Both the position numbers and the translations under genes were made by a program. This document shows positions 9,282 to 18,583 of a stretch of DNA of 64,000 nucleotides, piece after piece. This stretch comes from Gammaproteobacteria bacterium. GTDB taxonomy: Bacteria > Pseudomonadota > Gammaproteobacteria > Arenicellales > JAANXG01. Position 1 is the stretch's first letter. The number at the start of each line of letters is the position of its first letter. The notes under the pieces were generated by a model. It was not told the origin of the DNA. It saw only the letters and a program-made list of their open reading frames with translations, and did no database searches. The DNA lies in the NCBI GenBank assembly GCA_024639325.1, contig JAHEIO010000008.1, positions 1-64,000 on the forward strand, in the 5' to 3' direction.

Positions 9282-10370
9282 ATGTCTGGCAGCGCCTGTT
9301 TGAGCAACGTACCGGATAAATTCGACGCGATCCCGCACCAGGTCCCGTTTTTCAAGCACTACCTCGGCGCAGACGGCAAACGGAACATCCCTGATCAATA
9401 CCGTCGCAATACCCTGGGCACCCACTTCCAGGGTATACAGCGAATCGGCAACCACCTGATCGTATCGGGGGGCATCAAAGACAGCCGATCTCAGCTGGTG
9501 GTGATTCAGATGGCATCACAGGACCCGACCGGCCCCTGGTCGTGGCCGCGATACCACCCGGACTACAGCTACGAGAACCCGGATCCGCTCGATCAGGGCA
9601 CCCTGGTCGTCGAAGTGGATACCGCGAAATGGCACGCCGGAGGCATCCAGGCCCTGGGCACCCTGGTCGCCGTACCGGTCTATGGTGACGGGAACGGCGG
9701 CGAGATCCGTTTTTTTGATTTCGCCGACCCCGCGGCACCTGCCGAACTAACCGATTTGCGGCTGTCCAAGGCGACGAATTCCAAGGCGGTGGCCCTGACC
9801 CGGCTGCCCAACGCCGGTGTCATGTTGCTGGTTTGGGACGACGACCGGCTCGACTTTCACTACACAGAATCCCTGGATACCGGATTTACGATCCATTGCC
9901 AAACGCTGGCTAAGCACGAGGTGCCGGATTTCGACCACGATCCCAGCTTTCAAAACATCAATTTTGTAATGGACTGCGATGTCACCGACGCGGTCTACGC
10001 CGTTGCCATGCGGGGTACCACGATCAGCACCTCCAAGCCGAGTCACGCAAGCCTCTACAAGTTCAGCTGGCCGGACCAGGACTTCAGTGCCAAACCGGTA
10101 GCGGAACTCATTCAAACCCGTGAGATCAATGGCTACCCAAAAGTTGCCAATTTCGGCGCGGGCGGGGGTGTCTACGTGGATCGAGGTGCCAACCTGTTTC
10201 TGTACGCCTGTGATTACTATCTGGAGGATTGGCGCGACGACGATCGATTGAGAGCCCTGCCCCAATTCATACGCGAATTCTTTATCAGGAAACGATTGAA
10301 AATATTCAATTTCCTGGAGTATGCGGAACAGTCATCCGAAGCCATGCCTCTGGAAATGCAGGACAGGTGA
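9282..10370 (+). CDS. Hypothetical protein, possible beta-propeller
   Basis: Good SD (aaggagg) before ATG 9282. Repeated beta-type motifs (IQRIGNHLIVSGG, IQALGTLVAVPVYG, EIRFFDFADPAAPAEL). No confident family. Confidence 0.6.
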   Translation: MSGSACLSNVPDKFDAIPHQVPFFKHYLGADGKRNIPDQYRRNTLGTHFQGIQRIGNHLIVSGGIKDSRSQLVVIQMASQDPTGPWSWPRYHPDYSYENPDPLDQGTLVVEVDTAKWHAGGIQALGTLVAVPVYGDGNGGEIRFFDFADPAAPAELTDLRLSKATNSKAVALTRLPNAGVMLLVWDDDRLDFHYTESLDTGFTIHCQTLAKHEVPDFDHDPSFQNINFVMDCDVTDAVYAVAMRGTTISTSKPSHASLYKFSWPDQDFSAKPVAELIQTREINGYPKVANFGAGGGVYVDRGANLFLYACDYYLEDWRDDDRLRALPQFIREFFIRKRLKIFNFLEYAEQSSEAMPLEMQDR

Positions 10371-10396
10371 TTCATGAGAGACGAAACTGCGATATC

Positions 10397-13300
10397 TCAG
10401 CGGTCGCGCCGTCCTGCCCAAGGTGCCACCAGGTTTACCAGGCCCCGGATGTGCTCGCGCGGCAACCCGTCAGTCGCTTGTTTAGGTTTTTTATTCAGCA
10501 TCATCTGGATGAACAGCAGCAGATCGTACACCGAAGACCATTGGCGCCTGCTGCCTATCCGGCGCCTGATGTTTTGATATACATTTTCGATTTCGGTGAC
10601 GAGTTCGTCATCGCTGGCGGTGATCCCGGCTTGTTTTCTGATCGCCTTGTTCAATAAAAACAGCATCAAGCAATCCGAAAGTTCGATGGCGCCCCAAAAA
10701 TCAAGGGCGCGCTGAACACGGCCGCGGCATTTGACGACGTGCTGCCTGATAAAATCCTCGAAATCCCGGTTGATTCTTGTGAGCTGACCGCCCTTCGGAT
10801 ACCAGGCTTTGACGATGGCGCCCAGCACGAAGTTTGCAAACGCATAGTCGTCGGGTTTCAAATTCCTTTCGGCGGCCAGGCGGCAGAACGCCGCGGACGT
10901 GAAATGCGGCATCGCACTCTCATGTTCGCCCACCCAGGCGAGGCCATAATAACGGTACATAAGATCGAGGGACTCATCAATGCCTGCATGTTCGTCGGTC
11001 ACCATAGCCTGACGGCGATAAGCACTCGCCATGATCGAGAGTACTTTACCGCGATTTGACGACGACCCGGTCACGTGTCCATAGTCGAGAATTTGTTTGA
11101 GCCTCCCTATGCTGCCGCGCGCCAGATCTCGCGGGTCTTCCTCCAGCGTGGCCTTGGCCTCTTTCGTTTCGATCTCCACCGCGTGGCGGGCCTCGAAATT
11201 GGCGAGTTGCTCAAGATCCTCGAACGATATCGCCGACGCATTCGTACGAAGCGCGGCCCGGATCAGGATAATCGCGGATTTCAGATCACCCAATTCCCCG
11301 TACGCTCTTGCCAATTCTATCAGGGCCCGTACTCGGGGTATTTCCCAGACGTTTTTTCCATTACCCTCGTCAGGATCGCCAAACCGAGCTATGAACTGCC
11401 GATGCAAGTTCTGCAGCCTGCGCAATAAAACGTGAGACTCCTCATCGTTTGCCGTCTTCGCCCCGCTCCTGATGTTTCGCGCTTCGACCTCCCACTCCTG
11501 ATCGGCCCGAAAGTTGATTTCCGCAGGCCCACCATAGCTTGACAGTTTGTCAGACCGTAACCGGTACCCCGGATCACCCCAGCACTGGTAGGCGCCAAAG
11601 GTGTTGGCATGGGGGTGTGCTTTGTATACGTCCAAACGGGCTTGACGCACGGCCTGGGCAAAGGTCCCGCCCGTCAGCAACTCCTCGTAGAACACGCCGG
11701 CAAACAGCTTGGCGGGCGCGTCCTGCACCTCCCAACCGGCCGCGACGACGCACTTCGAGCCCATGCGGATGAACTCGGTTGACAGATTCGCCGCAATATC
11801 CCGGTAGGCCACGTGCTGGTCGATCTTGCGCTCTTCGATGAACCCCAGATGACAACAATTCAAAAACACGAGCTCAGGTACTTTGCGCATTTTTCTCACT
11901 CTGGCGGGAGACAAGACCATGCCGGGTCCAATCACCACACCTGCTTCGTCAGGGGTATTATCATCGCTTTTGCTCTGGCGTTCGTAGGTCCCATGCGCTG
12001 CAAAATGCAATATCGCGTATTCCCGGCACAATAGCTCTTGCACGATCTTCAACGCCAACGAGGTGTCGTCGTTCTCTTCCCTGATTATCGACACAACCTC
12101 AAAACTGCTGTCCTCGGTTATGCAACGGCTAACCTGGTGCGCCTCCTCCCGTGCTCCCCGCAACGACGGATATCGGTCACCCGCCGGCGGGTCCCCTATC
12201 ACCAGGGCCGCGCGGCCTGATGACGGCTGAGGATTTGCTCTGAATTCATCGGTGGCGAGCTGGCGAATGATTTGTTTCGAAACGGCCAGAGGTTCGGGCT
12301 TATCCGCCCAGCCATCGATTAGCATCTCCCAGGGATAACGCGCAGCGTGCTCATCGATACTCAACAGCATCCGGTCAGAGTCCGGGGAGGATTCTTTGAG
12401 TCTGTTGGGCAGAAGCAGTTCGAACAGCGTTCTTTGCGGGCTGGTTACGCTGTTCGGATCGAACGACGTGGTTTCGATGATTTCTTCCAGATAGCGATCT
12501 ACGAATTTTAAGTCGATCGCTTCATACTCCAGTTCCGATCGTGCCCGCCTGGTGTACGTGTTGAATTGCAGACTACCCGATCCGTCGCCCCTGATCGCCA
12601 ATCGGTGCCACCAGTCTACGTTCTGAGCACGGTAAGTTCGCTTCAACCCCCCATCCCTTTCGCTGACGTCATGTTTGGCTTTTATGTTTGAGCGATCCAT
12701 GCCCCGAACCACGTCACCCAGGGCATGGACGGCCTCCAACGCCAGGTCTTGCCACAGCTCGATGAGTTCGATGTTGAAAAGTGTCCGTATCGGTTCCCCG
12801 GGCAGATCCCGCAGCTTCTTGTTTGCGTCAACCGCCGCGCGAATGATGGAAGCCACGCTGTCGTGCAGCGAAACCCCACCGATACCGGATCCAATCAGCA
12901 AAATCGACAGTCCGACCTCGTCCATCGTGCTGCGATCATCTTTCGCGCTATGCCACTCGTCGAGAGAAATGGCATATTTTACGAACGCCAGGGTGAGCGT
13001 TCTCTCCAGCTTCGCCGCAGTGAGCTGGCCATATTCTCCCAAACCAATGACGAGAGCGCCTTCGGGTATGCGTTCGTCCTTTTCCGAGAAAATCACGTCA
13101 CTGGTACCTACGGGACCCGGGTATAAACCCGCTCGGTGCCTCTGCTCGAGGCGGTTGTTCAGGAAGTCATCCAGGGCGCGCTCCGCATGCATAATCGGAT
13201 CATCGATATAGTGGCCGACGGCGACCGGGTATTTGGCATACTTCAGGTTGGCGTGGGCCAGCGTTATGTTCAAAACCGGCTCAATCGGTTCGGGCACGGC

Positions 13301-16009
13301 ACCTCGAATGGAGGACTCCCCAAAACCGATCTGCAGCAGCGTCCGCTCATCCGGCAGGTAGTCGATGACCTCGTCCCGCGCCTCCAGCGCGGCGTCCCAA
13401 CTCATTTCCCCGCGGGCGACACCGACCGGCGGGCTGGTTTGCAGCCGGTCGGTGGTGCCGGTCTCGAGGAGATCCACCCAGGCATCGAAATACTCCACCG
13501 TCGACAGCAACGAACCGTGCTCGGCCGGCATGAACCAGCGTTTGGTGATCTCCCCCGGGATACCGTGTTGCCAAGTTACGATTCCATCCCCGCTCCGGGT
13601 GTACAGAAACCTTACCTTGTCATTCTCGATTTCCGCGTTGCACAGCGTTCGCTCACCGACGCCGGCGATGTACAACATCCGATCGGGATCTATTTCGCTT
13701 CGCGACAGCAGTTCCCTGGCCTCGCGCGCCGACGCCAGGCGTTTCTCATCCAGCGGTTTCCAGTCGCGATCCTTGATCCTTCGGGCCAGATCTTTCCAGC
13801 TTTTCTCGTTTAACCAATCGAGTTGTCCCCAGTTTGGCAGCATCGCAAGCATTCCCGGGTACGCGCTGATGATGTCGAGGATCTTTTCCTTGCTGTTATG
13901 CATGTCCGCCAACGCCAGCAGCCTGACCAGTCTTTCCCGGCCCAGAAGCATCCTGGGAATGGTATAGGACCCGTGGGTTGGCGTCCCCGCCATTAAAAGC
14001 CTGGCGCCGGGGTGCTCCGTCAATCTATTCCAGACTTCCCGGTGTTGCTGGATCATTACCCGCGCGACCAAGCCGCCCATGGAATGGGCCAGGATACGGA
14101 TAGGCTGGGGATCCTCGGTTGCTCGCTGCAAATTTAGTTCTTGGGTCAACTTTTCAGCAAGATGCGACGCCGATCGCTGCAACGGCATCCGCCAGTCGTA
14201 GGGATAAACCTCCACATGATGGGTGGCGCTCAAATAGTCGATCAACTCGCCATAGTGGCTGGAAAACAGATGCTCCGCTGTCACGCCCTCCTCGTCGATG
14301 CCGAGGCGCTTCATCCCGCCCAGGGTAAGGCGTAAATAGTTCGCCCACACGTTATCGCCATCCGCATCCAGAGTACTGCCCAGAACCCCGGGTAGCACGT
14401 ACACAACCGGTCCGGGTTTCAGCGAACGGCTGACGCGCCCGCGTGGAATCGCGACGTCCTTCGGCATACTGTGCTGAACGAATCGGTCCGCGTCTTCATA
14501 AATCAAACGGCGAACGATCTGCTCCGCGGAATCACGGTTCTCGAAGTAATTGAAGTGACTTACCTCGTCCCCCTGCAGGAACATCTTTCGAATACCGTCG
14601 CTCCGCTCGGATCCTCCGTCCATGGACGCGGTATTTACCACCAGATCATGTTCGCCGCCAAAAAACTGGTCCATTATCCACAACGGCGCCTTCTTCCATC
14701 CCTTGGCTTCGGTGTCTCCGGCGACGACGGATAGATCGGCCGGTACCGGCACTCTGGGATTGTTGAGCAGATGGACGAGCGCGCTGGAAGGCATCTGCGA
14801 ATACAGCCCGGGCAATACGACCGGCTTGGTGCCGGCCTTGAGCACGCCGAGTGAGAAGGTCTTGAACGCTTGGTATATCGGATTGATTCCCACGGATGGA
14901 ATCAATCCAACAACATTAAACACGCGGTTGGCCCAGCGGCCCAGTTTTCCGGATGCCAGGGTAGTCCCCCGGGCCGGACAAGCCACCCTGACGAACCGGT
15001 CCACGGAAATCTGTTTATCCCGGAGCAGTCGATTGACCTCCTTAACCCGCTTGACTTCCTGCACGCGGTAATCGCGAATCAGGTCGATGACCTTATCGCC
15101 GAGGTCCTGGAATCCTCCGCGCGTGGCCTCAAGCTCCTGTTCGAACAACATCTGTTCCTCCGGCAGTATGGGATCCACACGGCGTGAACCACGGCAAAGC
15201 AGCTCCCCCACGAGCCCGCCACGGGAATGCGACAACATATGCAGTTGGATGCCTCGGGGCAGAGGCCCGAGTGCCGACAGCACGTTCTCTATGGGACTTT
15301 CGGTCAGCGTGCAATGTTCCAGAGCAATTATCCGGTCCTGATAAAATCCACGCAGCCTGGACAGGTACGCGGATCCTTCAGACCACAGCCCGCCGAAGCT
15401 TCCCTCCGTGGACGACATCGTTCCGTGTAAAAGCAACAACCAGGGATGATCACCGCCCGTCTGTATATCACCAGATTTTATCTGTTCAAGTTTTGCCTGA
15501 TGATCCTGAAGTTCGACCCTGCAAAGACTGGTTACTCCCGCGGTGGAAATTTGTTTCTCAATGCCTCTCGCCAGCAGGTACGAGACGCCGTCGATTACCG
15601 GTTCGACCGCGAGATCCTTGATTTTTTCCTCTATCTGCTCGGCGCTGGGCAGCTGCACTTTTACGCCGCGCACCGCCTGAACCGGGTTTTCCAGGGCGTC
15701 GCGGGCGTCGCCTCTGGCAAATAAGTAGGGATTGAGTTCCACGGCACCGCCGCGGCTGGTCAGGTCGAGCTCTGCCATTTCCTCGTGGGTGACATACCAG
15801 ACGCTTCCGTCGGCGAGTTCGAGCTCAAGAATCTCGTCATCCGTCAATTCCTGCACGACCTTTACGCCATCTGCCGCGCGGGATGGCTTAAATACCATGC
15901 TGAATGTGTAATCCACGCCGATGACATCTTCTATGAGGTCGTTACTCTCCGCGCCAAGTTCTTTGTAGTCTTGCGTGGTGTCGATAACGTTTGAGAGGGC
16001 AATTTTCAT
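10397..16009 (-). CDS. 1870-aa multidomain protein: two alpha/beta-hydrolase (lipase-like) domains, CHAT peptidase domain and helical/TPR-like C-terminus
   Basis: Hydrolase 1: LLLLHGTMSSTEGSFGGL...MLSHSRGGLVGE. Hydrolase 2 (LCAT/PGAP1-like): VYVLPGVLGSTLDADGDNVW...ILAHSMGGLVARV. CHAT: LRGAREEAHQV...ILHFAAHGTY...LVFLNCCHLG. Long alpha-helical tail. Confidence 0.85.
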   Translation of the reverse strand: MKIALSNVIDTTQDYKELGAESNDLIEDVIGVDYTFSMVFKPSRAADGVKVVQELTDDEILELELADGSVWYVTHEEMAELDLTSRGGAVELNPYLFARGDARDALENPVQAVRGVKVQLPSAEQIEEKIKDLAVEPVIDGVSYLLARGIEKQISTAGVTSLCRVELQDHQAKLEQIKSGDIQTGGDHPWLLLLHGTMSSTEGSFGGLWSEGSAYLSRLRGFYQDRIIALEHCTLTESPIENVLSALGPLPRGIQLHMLSHSRGGLVGELLCRGSRRVDPILPEEQMLFEQELEATRGGFQDLGDKVIDLIRDYRVQEVKRVKEVNRLLRDKQISVDRFVRVACPARGTTLASGKLGRWANRVFNVVGLIPSVGINPIYQAFKTFSLGVLKAGTKPVVLPGLYSQMPSSALVHLLNNPRVPVPADLSVVAGDTEAKGWKKAPLWIMDQFFGGEHDLVVNTASMDGGSERSDGIRKMFLQGDEVSHFNYFENRDSAEQIVRRLIYEDADRFVQHSMPKDVAIPRGRVSRSLKPGPVVYVLPGVLGSTLDADGDNVWANYLRLTLGGMKRLGIDEEGVTAEHLFSSHYGELIDYLSATHHVEVYPYDWRMPLQRSASHLAEKLTQELNLQRATEDPQPIRILAHSMGGLVARVMIQQHREVWNRLTEHPGARLLMAGTPTHGSYTIPRMLLGRERLVRLLALADMHNSKEKILDIISAYPGMLAMLPNWGQLDWLNEKSWKDLARRIKDRDWKPLDEKRLASAREARELLSRSEIDPDRMLYIAGVGERTLCNAEIENDKVRFLYTRSGDGIVTWQHGIPGEITKRWFMPAEHGSLLSTVEYFDAWVDLLETGTTDRLQTSPPVGVARGEMSWDAALEARDEVIDYLPDERTLLQIGFGESSIRGAVPEPIEPVLNITLAHANLKYAKYPVAVGHYIDDPIMHAERALDDFLNNRLEQRHRAGLYPGPVGTSDVIFSEKDERIPEGALVIGLGEYGQLTAAKLERTLTLAFVKYAISLDEWHSAKDDRSTMDEVGLSILLIGSGIGGVSLHDSVASIIRAAVDANKKLRDLPGEPIRTLFNIELIELWQDLALEAVHALGDVVRGMDRSNIKAKHDVSERDGGLKRTYRAQNVDWWHRLAIRGDGSGSLQFNTYTRRARSELEYEAIDLKFVDRYLEEIIETTSFDPNSVTSPQRTLFELLLPNRLKESSPDSDRMLLSIDEHAARYPWEMLIDGWADKPEPLAVSKQIIRQLATDEFRANPQPSSGRAALVIGDPPAGDRYPSLRGAREEAHQVSRCITEDSSFEVVSIIREENDDTSLALKIVQELLCREYAILHFAAHGTYERQSKSDDNTPDEAGVVIGPGMVLSPARVRKMRKVPELVFLNCCHLGFIEERKIDQHVAYRDIAANLSTEFIRMGSKCVVAAGWEVQDAPAKLFAGVFYEELLTGGTFAQAVRQARLDVYKAHPHANTFGAYQCWGDPGYRLRSDKLSSYGGPAEINFRADQEWEVEARNIRSGAKTANDEESHVLLRRLQNLHRQFIARFGDPDEGNGKNVWEIPRVRALIELARAYGELGDLKSAIILIRAALRTNASAISFEDLEQLANFEARHAVEIETKEAKATLEEDPRDLARGSIGRLKQILDYGHVTGSSSNRGKVLSIMASAYRRQAMVTDEHAGIDESLDLMYRYYGLAWVGEHESAMPHFTSAAFCRLAAERNLKPDDYAFANFVLGAIVKAWYPKGGQLTRINRDFEDFIRQHVVKCRGRVQRALDFWGAIELSDCLMLFLLNKAIRKQAGITASDDELVTEIENVYQNIRRRIGSRRQWSSVYDLLLFIQMMLNKKPKQATDGLPREHIRGLVNLVAPWAGRRDR

Positions 16010-16015
16010 CTGTTC

Positions 16016-16740
16016 CTAGTGCCGGCTTTGGAATAGTCTAAATGTGTGTATCTTTCGCAGAAATTCCTCGTGGGTGAGCCGTATCTCACTTTGGAGAGTC
16101 GTGCAGTCATGCGTCACGGACTGCATCGCATCTACATCGATCACGTCCATGACTTCCCCTGGTGCAAATCGTTCTACGTCGTAGACGCTACCGAAAATCT
16201 GCTCCATCAGCGTCTGGTCCGGAACGCGGCTGTCATTTGCCGGATATCCGAGCACGACGATTCGCTGTTGCGCGCTCACGGTCCGGGCAAGCGAGATCAC
16301 CCGGCGATTGTCCAGCGATCCTTCGACGCGAAAGAACGCCATGTCGTATTCGTCATCGTCTTCGATATGCAGCACTTCGGAAAGCTGGAATTCCTCCTGA
16401 TCCGGCCGGCCATGCTCCTCTCTAGGGTGCTGCGGCGACGCGCATCGAGCGCCTTTTTCAGCACCTCGTCTTTGATCTCGCCTACGTTGTAGCTGCCGTC
16501 TTCATTGATCGTGCCGAAAAAGCGCGCGACCGTATCCCGGTTTTCCAACACGAACTGCTTGATGGCCTTGGCCCGGGCCGCCTCATCGATTTGTTGCAGG
16601 CTTTCTACAGCCAGGGCTTTCACCGCATCGACCAGGGCGCTAAAGCTGTTAGGGGCAGCGTGACGCGCATCCCGTCGCCAGCACTGCCGCTATGACCAGC
16701 GCGGTGGCCCGGTTGCAATGCATCGATATATTAGCCATCG
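16016..16740 (-). pseudogene. Decayed trypsin-like serine protease lipoprotein
   Basis: Lipoprotein leader MANISMHCNRATALVIAAVLATGCASRC, frameshift, then NSFSALVDAVKALAVESLQQIDEAARAK..., second frameshift, then EVLHIEDDDEYDMAFFRVEG...IVVLGYPANDSR...VTHDCTTL. The segment expected to carry the catalytic GNSGS is missing. Confidence 0.65.
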
Positions 16741-17030
16741 TTGTCTCCTGTCGTTGATTCGTAAGTTCGAATTAGGCGAATCGATCCGCCGGGGCCCCTC
16801 CGTTGCACGATAGAGCGATGATTTCGGTGAATAATTAATGCAAGTAGCGGTGGCGTGGCAATTTTTAGAGATGAACGGTCGGATCAGCGGAACCGGAAGA
16901 TTCGGTAGGATTTTACTGGGAGTAATCCCACGTTCATGTCCAACACTGCGAAGCGTACAATCGCCGGTGATTGGATCGGGGGCGATTTAAAATTCAACAA
17001 GTATAACTTTCAACCCTAAGGGGCTCTGCC

Positions 17031-18428
17031 ATGTCAGCGCTTGCGGATTTCGAGAAAACCTGTTTCGTCATCATGCCCTTCAACAAGAAGAAGGTCGGTG
17101 CAATAACCGTGGACTTCGATGCGATTTACGAAAACGTCTTCGAACCCGCGATTCGACAGGCCCGCCTTCCGGAAGGCGGTGAACTGGAAGTCCACCGCAC
17201 CGACGCGGACGAGTTTTCGAGCTCCATCACCCAGGATATGTATGAATACATAACGTACAGCCGCATCGCATTCACCGATATCAGCGGGTTCAATCCTAAC
17301 GTAATGTACGAACTCGGCATACGCCACGGCGCTCAGGAATCCGGCACCGTCATATTCAGACAGCCCGGCATCAGCATTCCGTTCGATATCGCCACGATCA
17401 AGATCTTCGAGTACGACTTTGGCTCAAAAAAGAAGATTGACGACTCCAAAGTTTTCATTACCAATCTATTGACTACTACGCTGCAAAGAAATCGATTGGA
17501 CAGCCCGGTGCGGCAGGCCCTTCGGGCACAAAAGACACTTTCCGATCAGCAGACCGGGCCAGCCGCCGTCTCGAGGGATGATCGGAGTGCGGCGGCGCAT
17601 GGCGAGCGGACCTCAATACTCGATACCGTCCTTTGTGCGGCGGAAGAAGCCCTGCGAACGGAAAATTGGGAAACCGCGAAAACGCTGTACACCGTGGTGC
17701 TCCGGCATGATCCCGCCAATGCGGCGGTGCGCATGCGCCTCGGACTGGTACTCCGGAAGATGGGCGATCCCTACGCCGCGCTGGAGCAGTTCTCGTGCGT
17801 GACCCAGTTCGCACCCGATTACGGCGAGGCCTGGCGGGAAAAAGGCGTTGTCGAAAGCCGTATCCATCGGGGATTCGAAGCCAATCCGCCCGCGTGGATG
17901 CCCGACGGCCAGAATTCCCTGAAGCGCGCGGTCGAAATCAACCCGAAGGACTTCGATGCCTGGGCGTCCTGGGGCGGGGTGCTGCGGCGCAAGCCGGACT
18001 ACCCCGCGGCTTTGGAAAAATATCAGCACTCGACCGAGGTTTCGGACGGCCATCCGTACCCGCTTTTGAACGTGCTCAAACTCGAGGCGAAGTCAACCGG
18101 CAAGCTGTCGTTGCAGGGAAGAAAAAACCATTTGAACACCGCGGAAGAACTGCGCAAGGGCCAGAGTAACAGCGTTCCTCCGGTCGATACGCCCTGGTGT
18201 TTCTTTGACCTTGCCGAGCTGAGGCTTTATCAGAAGGACAGGGAGGGATTCCTGGAACATCTCGACAACGGCCTGAAGCATTGCGACACGGCCTGGCAAA
18301 TCAAAACATTCCGCAATGCGCTCAAAGAAACGCTGGTCGATTCCAATATCCGTTTGCCCGGTCTTGCTGTGGGAATGAAAAAACTCGACAAAGCGCTGGC
18401 CAGCCGGATAGGCGCGGTAAAACTATAA
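17031..18428 (+). CDS. 'FVIMPF' nucleotide-sensor/TIR-like N-terminal domain fused to TPR repeats (465 aa)
   Basis: KTCFVIMPFNKKK...IYENVFEPAI...YSRIAFTDISGFNPNVMYELGIRHGAQESGTVIFRQ resembles nucleoside-deoxyribosyltransferase/TIR-like domains; C-terminal TPRs (NWETAKTLYTVVLRHDPANAAVRMRLGLVL...). Confidence 0.72.
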   Translation: MSALADFEKTCFVIMPFNKKKVGAITVDFDAIYENVFEPAIRQARLPEGGELEVHRTDADEFSSSITQDMYEYITYSRIAFTDISGFNPNVMYELGIRHGAQESGTVIFRQPGISIPFDIATIKIFEYDFGSKKKIDDSKVFITNLLTTTLQRNRLDSPVRQALRAQKTLSDQQTGPAAVSRDDRSAAAHGERTSILDTVLCAAEEALRTENWETAKTLYTVVLRHDPANAAVRMRLGLVLRKMGDPYAALEQFSCVTQFAPDYGEAWREKGVVESRIHRGFEANPPAWMPDGQNSLKRAVEINPKDFDAWASWGGVLRRKPDYPAALEKYQHSTEVSDGHPYPLLNVLKLEAKSTGKLSLQGRKNHLNTAEELRKGQSNSVPPVDTPWCFFDLAELRLYQKDREGFLEHLDNGLKHCDTAWQIKTFRNALKETLVDSNIRLPGLAVGMKKLDKALASRIGAVKL

Positions 18429-18432
18429 GTCA

Positions 18433-18494
18433 GCTCTGATCAATGGTGTCATTGCGCGCCGAAGCTGCGAGCGAAGCGTGGCAGTACGCGGCAC
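18433..18494 (+). repeat. Dispersed intergenic repeat, half copy
   Basis: ctctgatcaatggtgtcattgcg..ccgaagctgcgagcgaagcgtggcagtacgcggc matches the reverse complement of 31877-31943 and part of 57432-57465. Confidence 0.75.
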
Positions 18495-18583
18495 TCTTGA
18501 GAATTTTTGCTATACATCCGACTTCGATTACACTAGCTTGAGCGTTGCGCCCGGTGCGTCCCGAAAACGCGAAGGAGGTAACA

